A DNA stretch of 11,719 nt, taken from assembly GCA_024281135.1 (NCBI GenBank), contig JAMXLG010000130.1, positions 1 to 11,719 of the forward strand, given 5' to 3'. The position numbers and the translations under genes are program-made. Positions within the stretch are counted from its first letter, which is position 1. Every line of letters starts with the position of its first letter. The DNA is from Vulcanimicrobiia bacterium (GTDB lineage: Bacteria > Eremiobacterota > Eremiobacteria > Baltobacterales > Baltobacteraceae). Below the pieces are notes generated by a model, which saw nothing but the letters and a program-made list of their open reading frames with translations, ran no database searches and had not been told where the DNA came from. Shown here one piece after another: positions 1-7,917 of the stretch.

Positions 1-32
1 GCAACGATGAGCGATGCGAGAACGGGATTCAT
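1..32 (-). CDS. 5' end of an unidentified gene, cut by the left edge
   Basis: The ATG at 32-30 overlaps the stop codon of the FolK-FolE2 gene in an ATGA arrangement (29-32), the usual sign of translational coupling in an operon. About ten codons are visible (MNPVLASLIV), followed by a partial codon. The residues are hydrophobic and would fit the start of a membrane protein or a signal sequence. PlsY-type acyltransferases begin in a similar way, but ten residues cannot support a name. It should be the third gene of the operon formed by the thioredoxin-like gene and folK-folE2. Confidence 0.45.
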   Translation of the reverse strand, partial: MNPVLASLIV

Positions 33-1459
33 GATGACACTAAGACGGCAGAGTGCCTTGTGCCTAGCCAGGAGGCAAGGTCCGTTTTGGTGGTGACGTA
101 GTTGCCGGTTCTGAGCTCTTCGCGGAACTGGCCGAAGAGACCGAAGGCTTCGGCGAAGGCGTCGTGTTTGTGAATCGATTCGTAATTCACTTGGCTTGCG
201 AACATGAACGTGTCGTCGCTCAAATCGGAATACATGTCGAGCGCGCGCGAGAGAATTCCGCGTACGACGTCTTCGACGAATTTCGGGTTGTGATGCGCCT
301 TGTTCACGATGAAGAATTCGTCGGGTCGTTTGAGGAGATCGTACGTTTCGCTCGACATCGAGCTTTCGACGATCTCGACCAAGTCTTCGGCACGAATGGC
401 ATCGGCATTCGCCTCATCGACGCCCAAGAGAATTGCGCCGCGGCCGCGTTGATTGTGCGTAGCGACGGGGAGCGCGTCGAGCGCGCGCGTCGCTTCTTCT
501 TCTGTGAATCCGGCTTCGACGAGTTCGTGCATCGAATGCTCGCGGACCATCAATTGCGCGCACGGGCACGCGGTCATGCCCTCCGCTTCGACGCCCACGA
601 CGCGTCGCGTTCCCGATTCGTCCGCATGCGCGATGCCGATCAGCGTATACGTTTCTTCACCGCGCTTTCCGCTCACCGGCGTCCAACGCTCTAGGCCGAA
701 ATCGGCGCGGAGGCGGACGTCGGCGCGAATCGCTCGCTGGCTGCCGACGATCTGCTGCGCCACGGACTCCACCAGGCGCTCGATGCGCGCTGGCCCCGAC
801 GTCGCGGACAACACGTCGAGCGTGGCTTCCTCTAATATCTCCGAAAAGCGCGACATGTGGATGCCGGCTTTATCGGGCGCGAGATCGGCGACCATCGTGA
901 ATTCACCGTTGAAGACCCGCGGACGGCCGTCGATGTCGAGATGCACGATGCGGCGTACGCTCGATACGCCGACGCGATTGAGCGAGAGCCGTATCTCCGG
1001 CGCTTCTTCTTGACGGTTCGCATTGAAGTGCAAGCTGCGTTCGCGCCTTCGCATGCCGTTGCGACCGTTCTGTTTCGCAAGATGCGCGTACGCGGGCGCG
1101 ATTTCGGCGAGCGGGACGACGTTGTACGAGCGCGACGGTAGATCGGGATGCACGTCGTAGTCAAAGACGAGTAAATCGATGTCGATCGGGCGCGCCTCCA
1201 GTCGAACCTTCGTCGTTCGGCCGAGCGCGACCTGAACGTCGAGGAGAAAGCGTTCAAAGGCGGTGCGATCGAGTTCGGTCTGTACTTCCGCTGCGACGTT
1301 GAGGAACGCGGGCCCACTCGCGCCGTCAGCCGGCGGGGATTCAAAGAACGAAGAGACGCGCTCGATTTGAGCGCGCGTCCGCAGACGCTGCAACGCCGCC
1401 AAGATGTTGGCTTGGCGGTCGCCGAGGTTCGATCCGATTCCGATGTAGGCTCGATGCAT
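29..1459 (-). CDS. folK-folE2: Bifunctional HPPK / type IB GTP cyclohydrolase (FolK-FolE2 fusion)
   Basis: A 476-residue cytoplasmic protein with two folate-pathway domains in one reading frame. Residues 1-135 are 6-hydroxymethyl-7,8-dihydropterin pyrophosphokinase: GSNLGDR at 9-15, the FESPP...FLN stretch at 39-54, and RPIDIDLL (90-97) with the Mg-binding Asp93 and Asp95. Residues 150-476 are a FolE2/MptA-type GTP cyclohydrolase I: PEIRLSLNRVGV (155-166), DKAGIHMSR (196-204), GMTACPCAQ (294-302) with Cys298/Cys300, REHSMHEL (306-313), ATHNQRGRG (333-341), and VESSMS...NKAHHNPKFVEDVVR. The first domain would use ATP to activate the pterin; the second would convert GTP to dihydroneopterin triphosphate or the cyclic phosphate. 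The start is set by the FolK N-terminus. It lies 8 bp after the thioredoxin-like stop, with AAGGA and AAAGGA upstream. An internal ATG at 1054 (Met136) could give a separate FolE2. FolE2 versus archaeal MptA chemistry cannot be told from sequence alone. Confidence 0.93.
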   Translation of the reverse strand: MHRAYIGIGSNLGDRQANILAALQRLRTRAQIERVSSFFESPPADGASGPAFLNVAAEVQTELDRTAFERFLLDVQVALGRTTKVRLEARPIDIDLLVFDYDVHPDLPSRSYNVVPLAEIAPAYAHLAKQNGRNGMRRRERSLHFNANRQEEAPEIRLSLNRVGVSSVRRIVHLDIDGRPRVFNGEFTMVADLAPDKAGIHMSRFSEILEEATLDVLSATSGPARIERLVESVAQQIVGSQRAIRADVRLRADFGLERWTPVSGKRGEETYTLIGIAHADESGTRRVVGVEAEGMTACPCAQLMVREHSMHELVEAGFTEEEATRALDALPVATHNQRGRGAILLGVDEANADAIRAEDLVEIVESSMSSETYDLLKRPDEFFIVNKAHHNPKFVEDVVRGILSRALDMYSDLSDDTFMFASQVNYESIHKHDAFAEAFGLFGQFREELRTGNYVTTKTDLASWLGTRHSAVLVSS

Positions 1460-1467
1460 TCCTTAGA

Positions 1468-1968
1468 CTATGTTTCCTTTAGTAAGGCCTCCACCGTCGT
1501 ACGCACGAGGTCGTCTTGCGAATCTCCGACGATGATCTTTCGCAATCGACCGTGCCGATCGAAAAAGAGTTGCGTCGGCCAGGCGTCGACACCGTAGGCG
1601 TTCCAGAGCGCGAAACTGTTATCGACGGCGACCGGCCAGCGGATGCCTTGGGCGCGAAGGTTCTCCACGACGTACCCGCGTTGCTTCTCCGCGGGCGTTT
1701 CGGGGGAGTGTATTCCGATGATTTCGAGGCCCTTGGCACGGTCGTCCGCATAAAGGCGGCGTAAGGTCGGGACCACATTGCGACAATTGAAGCAGTCAAC
1801 CGTGAAGACGTCGAGGACCACAACTTTGCCGGTGACGTCTCCCCGGTTAGCCGGTGCGTTCAGCCAATCGTTGGCGTGGAGCACCGGATCGAGGGTTGGC
1901 GCGGCGCTTGACGGGGCGGCGCCGCAGAGCAAGATGGCGGCGAGTAGCGAAACAGCGAGTCGGTTCAT
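1468..1968 (-). CDS. Exported thioredoxin-like (TlpA/redoxin-type) protein
   Basis: A 166-residue protein. Residues 1-23 are a Sec signal peptide: Arg3, a hydrophobic stretch LAVSLLAAILL, then a small-residue cleavage region near SSAA. The Cys at 15 does not sit in a good lipobox. The rest is a thioredoxin fold: VVVLDVFTVDCFNCRNVVP carries the CxxC (Cys59-Phe-Asn-Cys62), and DAWPTQLFFD holds the cis-proline Pro131. The CFNC pair resembles the YSCINC-type sites of TlpA/DipZ-like redoxins. It probably acts as a disulfide reductase or peroxide-linked redoxin outside the cytoplasm; the partner is unknown. The frame is open upstream to 2262, but that extension is antisense to pabBC and lacks family sequence, and the signal peptide fixes the ATG at 1968. 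No Shine-Dalgarno is visible. It is the first gene of the operon with folK-folE2. Confidence 0.87.
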   Translation of the reverse strand: MNRLAVSLLAAILLCGAAPSSAAPTLDPVLHANDWLNAPANRGDVTGKVVVLDVFTVDCFNCRNVVPTLRRLYADDRAKGLEIIGIHSPETPAEKQRGYVVENLRAQGIRWPVAVDNSFALWNAYGVDAWPTQLFFDRHGRLRKIIVGDSQDDLVRTTVEALLKET

Positions 1969-1969
1969 G
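1966..1969. promoter_or_regulatory. CATG holding the start codons of two divergent genes
   Basis: The palindrome CATG gives ATG at 1967-1969 on the plus strand (pabBC) and ATG at 1968-1966 on the minus strand (thioredoxin-like gene). The two coding regions therefore overlap by 2 bp at their 5' ends. Neither start has a recognisable Shine-Dalgarno: the upstream sequences are cagcgagtcggttc on the plus strand and tacgctaaatacc on the minus strand. On the minus strand TACGCT could be a -10 box for a leaderless transcript; this is a guess. The minus start is well fixed by a signal peptide. The plus start is the best in-frame ATG, but an ATG at 1934 exists. Confidence 0.6.
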
Positions 1970-3583
1970 GTATTTAGCGTACGCTTTTCGGACACGGACG
2001 GATGGCTCGAGTTTTCGCAGCCGCGCGAGGTGATTCGCGCCACGAGCGCGAGCGAGCTTGAATCGCTATTCGCATCCGCTGAAGCGGCGCTTGCGGACGG
2101 CTTTTGGATTGCGGGCGTGATTCCGTACGAACGAACAGGCGCAGCGATCGGCGTATTCGGCGCACCCGAGCGACGTTCCGCATTCGACGTGCGGGAGTTC
2201 ACGCTATCGCCGCTCTTGCGAACGGTTACGCGTGATGCGTATCGTACAGCAATTGCGAACATTCAACGCGCGATTTATGACGGCGACGTGTATCAGGTGA
2301 ATTACACCGTTCCGTTCGACGTTGCGCTGGAGGGCGATGCGCTCTCGTGCTGGTTTTGGCACGCCCGGCAAACCCACGCGCGATATCAAGCGTTCGTCGA
2401 GGACGGCGAACGCCGGATACTCTCCTGGTCACCGGAACTGTTTCTTGCGTTCGACGGAGCGCGGCTCACGACGCGGCCGATGAAGGGCACCTCGCCGCCG
2501 GACGATACCGCGCCGCTTCACGATGCAAAGAATCGCGCCGAACATATTATGATCGTCGATCTGCTCCGCAATGATTTGCACCGCGTGTGCGAGGACGTTC
2601 GCGTCTCTGCGTTATGCACGATCGAACGATATCCGACGTTCGCGACGATGACCTCGACAATTGAGGGGCACGTGCGCGCGAGAACAACGTTGCACCAGGT
2701 CTTCCAAGCGACATTTCCATGCGGGAGCGTCACCGGAGCGCCGAAGCGTGCGGCCATGGAGACGATTGCAGCGCTCGAAGGACATCCGCGAGGCGCATAC
2801 TGCGGCGCGATCGGATATCTTTCGCCGGAACGCTGCGGCTGGTGGAATGTTGCGATCCGAACAGCTCAGCTCGATCGTGGAGTGGGACGGTTTGACGCGG
2901 GCGGCGGGATCGTGAGCGATTCTTCCGCCGATGAGGAGTGGCGCGAGATCGACGTCAAACGCGCGTTTTTACACTCCGCAACGGTCGAGTTGTGGGAGAC
3001 GTTTGCGGCAGACGCCGCACCCGCGACCGTTGCCACACATCTGGAACGCTTGTCGGCGTCGGCGAAACGGCTGGATATTTCGTTTGATTTTGCCGCGTTG
3101 CGGCAGCGGATTTCCGGCACGTCGCAACCTGGCACGCTGGTCCGCGTCCGCGTTGCGCTCGATGGTGCGCTCACGGTATTTTCCGAACCGCTGGACGCGC
3201 CGCCGGTCGTTGTCGACGTGCGTCTGAGCAGGGCGCGCGTGCGCAGCGCTGATCCGTGGCTGCAAATCAAGAGCTCTTGGCGTCCGGCGCACCGCGTTGC
3301 TTGGGATGAAGCACGGCAGCATGGCTGCTTTGATGCGCTGCTACAGAATGAACGCGGCGAGCTGACCGAGGGAAGCCGGACCAATCTGTTCGCCCAATTC
3401 GGCGATCGGTTCGTCACGCCGCCGTTAAAGAGTGGACTCTTGCCGGGTATCCTGCGAACGCAGATGCTGAGCGCTAAGCGCATCGTCGAGCGGGTACTAT
3501 CGCTAGACGACCTTCGCGCGGCGGACGCTATCTACGTCGGAAACTCGGCGCGAGGACTGTTGCGCGCACGACTGCAAGAGTAG
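1967..3583 (+). CDS. pabBC: Aminodeoxychorismate synthase component I fused to aminodeoxychorismate lyase (PabB-PabC)
   Basis: A 538-residue cytoplasmic protein that makes p-aminobenzoate from chorismate. Residues 1-345 are the chorismate-binding PabB domain: GDVYQVN (106-112), SWSPELFLAF, RPMKGTSPP (170-178), IVDLLRNDL, VTGAPKRAAMETI (255-267) and DAGGGIVSDS. Lys173 in the PMKGT motif is the PabB-type residue that becomes covalently linked during the reaction; anthranilate synthases have PIAGT there. Residues 350-538 are a class IV PLP-dependent lyase (PabC): QIKSSWR with the likely PLP lysine Lys435, then LTEGSRTNLF (466-475), and GLLPGILR. The N-terminus is of the short PabB type. The ATG at 1967 is the closest start that leaves the conserved WLEFSQP region intact. 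The frame is open back to 1778, but that part is antisense to the thioredoxin gene. The glutaminase PabA is not in the window. manA follows 7 bp later. Confidence 0.93.
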   Translation: MVFSVRFSDTDGWLEFSQPREVIRATSASELESLFASAEAALADGFWIAGVIPYERTGAAIGVFGAPERRSAFDVREFTLSPLLRTVTRDAYRTAIANIQRAIYDGDVYQVNYTVPFDVALEGDALSCWFWHARQTHARYQAFVEDGERRILSWSPELFLAFDGARLTTRPMKGTSPPDDTAPLHDAKNRAEHIMIVDLLRNDLHRVCEDVRVSALCTIERYPTFATMTSTIEGHVRARTTLHQVFQATFPCGSVTGAPKRAAMETIAALEGHPRGAYCGAIGYLSPERCGWWNVAIRTAQLDRGVGRFDAGGGIVSDSSADEEWREIDVKRAFLHSATVELWETFAADAAPATVATHLERLSASAKRLDISFDFAALRQRISGTSQPGTLVRVRVALDGALTVFSEPLDAPPVVVDVRLSRARVRSADPWLQIKSSWRPAHRVAWDEARQHGCFDALLQNERGELTEGSRTNLFAQFGDRFVTPPLKSGLLPGILRTQMLSAKRIVERVLSLDDLRAADAIYVGNSARGLLRARLQE

Positions 3584-3590
3584 AGGTACT

Positions 3591-4652
3591 GTGAACGGCC
3601 AAGCGATCTATCCACTCGTTATTCAACCAAAAGAAACGCAGGCGATCTGGGGCGGCGACGCGCTCGTCACTCAATTCGGCAAAGCCGGCGATCCGAAAGA
3701 AAAAATCGGAGAATCGTGGGAGTGCTGGGACGAAAACCGCATTGAGAACGGCGAGTACGCGGGAAAGACTATTGCGGACCTGCGCTCCACGCTCGGAATC
3801 CAGCTGATGGGAAATTTGGACACGCACCGGCTTTTTCCGATTCTCACGAAAATCATCGATGCGCGCGATTGGCTTTCAGTGCAAGTGCATCCCGATGATG
3901 CGTACGCGCAACGCGTGGAACATCAGCAGAATGGCAAGACCGAGTGCTGGTACATCCTTCAAGCTGAACCCGACGCGCAACTCGTGCTTGGATGGACGGA
4001 AGATACTTCGCGGGAGGAATACGAGCGCCGTGTCAAAGACGGCACGCTCGGCGACATTCTGCGAAAGGTTCCGGTGACTGCCGGCCAGGCGTTTTATCTT
4101 CCAGCCGGGAGTTTGCACGCAATCGGCGGCGGCATCATCATCTTCGAAACACAACAGGCGAGCGATTTAACGTATCGCATCTTCGACTGGAACCGCACCG
4201 GCCCCGACGGGAAGCCTCGTCAGCTACACATCGACAAAGCGGCGGATGTGCTGGATTACCACCGCGGAACGCACGGAGCGGTTGAGCCGCTGACGTATCG
4301 CCTCGACACCATGGATCGCACGGTCCTTATAGCCGACAGGCGCTTCACGGTCGAACGAATTGTCGCGCATACCGAGCCGGCGTCAATTTCAACCGACGAT
4401 CGTCCCGTGATCATTATGGCGCTCGAACATCCGCTAGAAGTTTCCGTTAGCGGTGACAGCGTCAAACTCGACCGGTATCAAACCGCACTCGTTCCCGCTG
4501 CCGCGGAGTGGTGTACGGTTGCGGCACCGGTCGACGAGGCAGCGTTCATGTTTGTTACGCCTCCGCGCCATCCAGAAGATGTCGCCGTGCGCCTCCTCGC
4601 GGCGGGCGTCGACCAAACCCGTATCGATCGTTTCATGGCGCAATTCGCGTGA
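3591..4652 (+). CDS. manA: Mannose-6-phosphate isomerase, class I
   Basis: A 353-residue cytoplasmic cupin enzyme that interconverts mannose 6-phosphate and fructose 6-phosphate, the entry to GDP-mannose and glycan precursors. Visible marks are IWGGDALVTQFGK near the N-terminus, GESWECWD (40-47), VQVHPDDAYA (97-106) with the Zn ligands Gln98 and His100, KTECWYIL (116-123) with Glu118, and LPAGSLHAIGGG (170-181) with His176, followed by DLTYRIFDWNR containing the family's active-site arginine (Arg196). Length fits the family. It starts with GTG; AGAGGT overlaps the pabBC stop codon and sits a few bases before it, which supports this start and cotranscription with pabBC. Its stop overlaps the start of lysA. 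No link to folate or lysine synthesis is apparent, so the operon looks like mixed housekeeping. Confidence 0.93.
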   Translation: MNGQAIYPLVIQPKETQAIWGGDALVTQFGKAGDPKEKIGESWECWDENRIENGEYAGKTIADLRSTLGIQLMGNLDTHRLFPILTKIIDARDWLSVQVHPDDAYAQRVEHQQNGKTECWYILQAEPDAQLVLGWTEDTSREEYERRVKDGTLGDILRKVPVTAGQAFYLPAGSLHAIGGGIIIFETQQASDLTYRIFDWNRTGPDGKPRQLHIDKAADVLDYHRGTHGAVEPLTYRLDTMDRTVLIADRRFTVERIVAHTEPASISTDDRPVIIMALEHPLEVSVSGDSVKLDRYQTALVPAAAEWCTVAAPVDEAAFMFVTPPRHPEDVAVRLLAAGVDQTRIDRFMAQFA

Positions 4653-5896
4653 TTCCCGGACACCGCCGCAACGCCGAGGGCATGCTGACCGTCGGCGGAG
4701 TTCGCGCGGACATTCTGGCGGAACGATACGGAACGCCGGCGCTGTTACTCGACCTACGCGTCTTCGATGACGCGCTCTCGGCGATTCTCAACGGCGCGAC
4801 GCCTCATGGTATTCGCGTTTCATATGCAGCAAAGGCATTGCTCCTTACGGCACTGGCAAAGCGCCTGCAACTCGTTGACGTCGGAGTCGACGTCGCTTCG
4901 CTCGGCGAATTGGTGACCGCCGAACGCGGAGGGATTGAATCCAAGCGCATCACGCTCCACGGTGCCGGGAAAACGGACGAAGAAATCGATGCGGCGTTTG
5001 TGGGACGGGTCGGCAGGCTCGTGATCGATTCCGTCGACGAATTGCGTCGCATCGCAGCGCTCTCGCAAGGACGATCGCTCGATGTCATGCTTCGGCTCAA
5101 CACCGGCATCGAAGCGCACACGCACGAGTTTGTGCGGACCGCGGGAGACGACTCGAAGTTCGGTCTCGCGCCACGCGATGAAGCGGCAGCATTGGAATTG
5201 CTTCGCGCCAACTCGAATCTCAGGTTGCGGGGCGTGCACGCACATATCGGCTCGCAAATCTTTGATGCGGAACCATACGCCGCGAACGCGCACGCGTTGT
5301 TGGAGGTGCTGCAGCGCCTGCGTTCATTGGGGTTTGAAGCGTCCGACACCATCGTAATGGGCGGCGGATTCGGCGTGCAAATGCACCCGGAATCGCCGGA
5401 CGAAGCGATCGACATTCCGGCGGTTCTCTCAGCTGCGGCTTCGGTCGTCCCACGCGATGTTACGCTCGAGATCGAGCCCGGGCGTGTGATTATTGCCTCC
5501 GCCGGCACGTCACTCTATCGCGTCGTGGCGATCAAGCGGTACGCGAAACGTACGTTCGTGATCGTCGACGGGAGCATGGCAGACAATCCGCGACCGGCAC
5601 TCTACGGCGCCTACCACCACGTCGTTCCGGCGCGCGAGTGCGCAACCCGCTATCATCCCGTCACCATATGCGGGCGCTCGTGTGAAAACGACGCGCTCGC
5701 CGATGCGCCGTTGCCCGAAGACTTGCGCGCGGGGGATCTGCTCGCATTTTGTACGACCGGCGCGTACACGTACTCTATGGCGAGCAACTACAACCGGTTC
5801 CCTCGGCCGCCGGTTGTTGCAGTCGAAGGCGGCGAGGCGACGTTATGGGCTCGGCGCGAATCGCTCGACGACGTACTGCGTAACGATGTATCATAG
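4649..5896 (+). CDS. lysA: Diaminopimelate decarboxylase
   Basis: A 415-residue fold-type III PLP enzyme that decarboxylates meso-diaminopimelate to L-lysine, the last step of the DAP pathway. Motifs in order: LAERYGTPALLLD (23-35), VSYAAKALL with the PLP lysine Lys62, GVHAHIGSQIFD (195-206) with His199, the phosphate-binding GGGFGV (238-243), EPGRVIIASAGT (276-287), and the active-site GRSCEND with Cys345 and GAYTYSM with Tyr375. I chose the GTG at 4649, which overlaps the manA stop (GTGA), because family members carry a short lead of this kind before the conserved glycine pair in TVGGV. An ATG at 4682 preceded by GAGGG is the alternative and would shorten the protein by 11 residues. GRSCEND departs slightly from the more common CESGD form but keeps the Cys-Glu pair. 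Confidence 0.92.
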   Translation: MIPGHRRNAEGMLTVGGVRADILAERYGTPALLLDLRVFDDALSAILNGATPHGIRVSYAAKALLLTALAKRLQLVDVGVDVASLGELVTAERGGIESKRITLHGAGKTDEEIDAAFVGRVGRLVIDSVDELRRIAALSQGRSLDVMLRLNTGIEAHTHEFVRTAGDDSKFGLAPRDEAAALELLRANSNLRLRGVHAHIGSQIFDAEPYAANAHALLEVLQRLRSLGFEASDTIVMGGGFGVQMHPESPDEAIDIPAVLSAAASVVPRDVTLEIEPGRVIIASAGTSLYRVVAIKRYAKRTFVIVDGSMADNPRPALYGAYHHVVPARECATRYHPVTICGRSCENDALADAPLPEDLRAGDLLAFCTTGAYTYSMASNYNRFPRPPVVAVEGGEATLWARRESLDDVLRNDVS

Positions 5897-5916
5897 CAGC
5901 CAAAGGGAGGGCATAT

Positions 5917-7905
5917 ATGAAGCGCGTCCTTTTGCTGCTCGTCATTCTTTCGCTCGTCTCACCCCTTCACGTGACTGCTCAGAGCGCATCACCCGCTCCT
6001 TCGGTCTTGACGGCCGACACCAAAGTAACGATCTCCGGCGTAACCTTCACCGCTCCGAAAGATTGGAGCGAACAACGCGCCGGCACGATGACGATCCTGG
6101 CGCCCCCCGAGAATAATGCCCGACTAGTCATCGTCAACGTCGGCGCGGCGAGCGACGCGAAAGCCGCGATCGCAAGCGCATGGAAGCAACTCGATTCATC
6201 GTTCGATCGAAAAATTCAGGTTGCCGAACCGGAAGCCGCGATCAACGGCTGGGACGAACGCGCGAATATCGCATACGTCACGGGTCCCGAAGAACACCGC
6301 GTGATCGCTGCGGAGGCGTATCGCAAGGATGCGAACTGGACGGTTATTCTGATCGACGGCTCTGAATCGACGTTTGAAAAGCGTGACGCCGCAGTCGGCG
6401 TCGTAGTGGCGAGCATGCAGCCCGAGGGTTACGTTCGAGAAACGTTTGCCGGACGCACCGCGCATCGCCTCACGCCCGAACGTGTCAACGAACTCATCAG
6501 CTTCGTCAAAACGGGCATGAGCGAATTGCATGTTCCCGGTGTTGGGCTTGCGCTCATCGATCATGGCAAAATCGTTTACGAAGGCGGTCTCGGCGTTCGC
6601 ACGATGGGCAGCTCAGAGCCGGTAGACAAGAACACGCTCTTTATGATTGCTTCGAACACAAAGGGCATGACGACGCTGATGCTCGCGCGCGTCGTGGATC
6701 AGGGAAAATTGCGCTGGGACGAACCCGTTACGCAAGCCTATCCGTCATTCCGTCTCGGCAGTCCGTCGACGACTGCAAGCGTCCGTATCGAAGATTTAGT
6801 CTGCGCGTGCACCGGCGTTCCGCGAAAAGATTTCGATTGGCTCTTAGGCACAACGTCGAAAACCGGTCCGGAAGATACGTTCGCGATGCTCGCAAATACC
6901 GAGCCGACGAGCAAGTACGGTGAACTCTTTCAGTACAGCAATACGATGGCGTCCGCAGCCGGCTACATTGCGGGGCACATCGAATATCCGAATTTGCCGC
7001 TTGGCAACGCGTACGATAAAGCGATGCAGCAACTCATCTTCAATCCGCTCGGCATGACGCGCACCACGTTCGACATGAAGAAAGCCCTTGCGTCGGACCA
7101 TGCAAGCCCACACGGGCAGGACATCGACGGTAACACACGCGTGCTCGACCAAACGATGAATGAACTCGCCATCCCGTTTCGGCCGGCAGGCGCAGCATGG
7201 TCGAGTCCGCACGACATGATCCAATATGTCCAAAACGAGTTAACCGAAGGCGTATTGCCGAGTGGAAAGCGGTTCGTATCGCAGAAGAATCTCTTGCAGC
7301 GTCGCGTGCACACGGTCCCCGTCAGTAAGGACGAGTGGTACGGCATGGGGTTGATAGACGACCGGCGCTACGACATCAGTGTCATTCATCACGGTGGCGA
7401 CTTGTTCGGCTATCACAGCGATTGGATGGCGATTCCCTCGGCGAACGTGGGCGCAGTCATCTTGACGAATTCCGACAGTGGCGTCGATCTTCGCGGACCG
7501 TTCCTGCGCCGATTGTTGGAAGTGCTCTACGACGGCAAACCGCAAGCCGCCACGCAGCTCGCGACAGCTGCGAAGAACGACGTCACCGAGACGGAGGCTC
7601 TGCGAAAGCTGCTGAGCGTTCCGCCGTCGGAAACTGCATCTGAACAACTCGCATCGTCCTACAGCAATCCGGCGCTTGGGCACCTCAACGTGCAGCGAAA
7701 AGGCTCGAGTGTCACCTTCGGATTCGGTATGTGGAGCAGTGCTGTAGCAACACGCAAAAATCCAGACGGAACGATCTCATTCATGACCGTCTCTCCCGGA
7801 ATCATCGGGCTCGAGTTCGCTCCGGCGATGAAAGACGGAAAACGAACCCTCATCACGCGCGACGGGCAGCATGCGTATACCTACATAGAAAATCCCTCGC
7901 CATGA
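5917..7905 (+). CDS. Exported beta-lactamase-fold serine hydrolase with extra N-terminal domain
   Basis: A 662-residue secreted or periplasmic protein. Residues 1-22 form a signal peptide (KR, long hydrophobic core, ending near TAQSA). Residues 30-170 form a separate domain (VTISGVTFTAPKDWSEQ onwards) that resembles PsbP/DcrB-like folds; this is an impression only. Residues 185-545 are a class C beta-lactamase-related catalytic domain: the nucleophile motif Ser246-Asn-Thr-Lys249 in IASNTKGMT, Tyr340-Ser-Asn342 as the YxN motif, and His492-Gly-Gly494 in the third, KTG-like motif. VCACTGVPR stands where many relatives have a THTSGLP stretch. A C-terminal beta-rich part (about 575-662) resembles DUF3471-type tails. 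Family members are peptidases, esterases or D-amino-acid amidases; the substrate here is unknown. A strong Shine-Dalgarno, AAAGGGAGGG (5902-5911), lies 5 nt before the ATG. It sits 20 bp after lysA, so it is probably cotranscribed. Confidence 0.88.
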   Translation: MKRVLLLLVILSLVSPLHVTAQSASPAPSVLTADTKVTISGVTFTAPKDWSEQRAGTMTILAPPENNARLVIVNVGAASDAKAAIASAWKQLDSSFDRKIQVAEPEAAINGWDERANIAYVTGPEEHRVIAAEAYRKDANWTVILIDGSESTFEKRDAAVGVVVASMQPEGYVRETFAGRTAHRLTPERVNELISFVKTGMSELHVPGVGLALIDHGKIVYEGGLGVRTMGSSEPVDKNTLFMIASNTKGMTTLMLARVVDQGKLRWDEPVTQAYPSFRLGSPSTTASVRIEDLVCACTGVPRKDFDWLLGTTSKTGPEDTFAMLANTEPTSKYGELFQYSNTMASAAGYIAGHIEYPNLPLGNAYDKAMQQLIFNPLGMTRTTFDMKKALASDHASPHGQDIDGNTRVLDQTMNELAIPFRPAGAAWSSPHDMIQYVQNELTEGVLPSGKRFVSQKNLLQRRVHTVPVSKDEWYGMGLIDDRRYDISVIHHGGDLFGYHSDWMAIPSANVGAVILTNSDSGVDLRGPFLRRLLEVLYDGKPQAATQLATAAKNDVTETEALRKLLSVPPSETASEQLASSYSNPALGHLNVQRKGSSVTFGFGMWSSAVATRKNPDGTISFMTVSPGIIGLEFAPAMKDGKRTLITRDGQHAYTYIENPSP

Positions 7906-7917
7906 TACGATGACCCC

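Noticed and set aside
832..1344. Long minus-strand frame inside folK-folE2, plus plus-strand frames at 164-694 and 453-1013
   Set aside because: They overlap a well-supported enzyme gene, have Arg/Ser-rich low-information translations and no family motifs. They are frame shadows common in GC-rich DNA.
1969..2262. A 98-residue N-terminal extension of the thioredoxin-like protein
   Set aside because: The signal peptide starts at the ATG at 1968, and the extension is antisense to the PabB coding region.
2866..3483. Open minus-strand frame of about 205 codons antisense to pabBC
   Set aside because: No recognisable domain, Ser/Arg/Thr-rich composition, and full overlap with conserved PabB and PabC motifs on the other strand.
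1967..3583. Reading the chorismate-binding domain as anthranilate synthase TrpE
   Set aside because: The PMKGT motif has the PabB-type lysine rather than the alanine of PIAGT, and the protein is fused to a PabC-type lyase.
4804..5508. Open minus-strand frame of about 234 codons antisense to lysA
   Set aside because: It mirrors conserved LysA codons; the translation is Ser/Arg-rich without motifs or a ribosome binding site.
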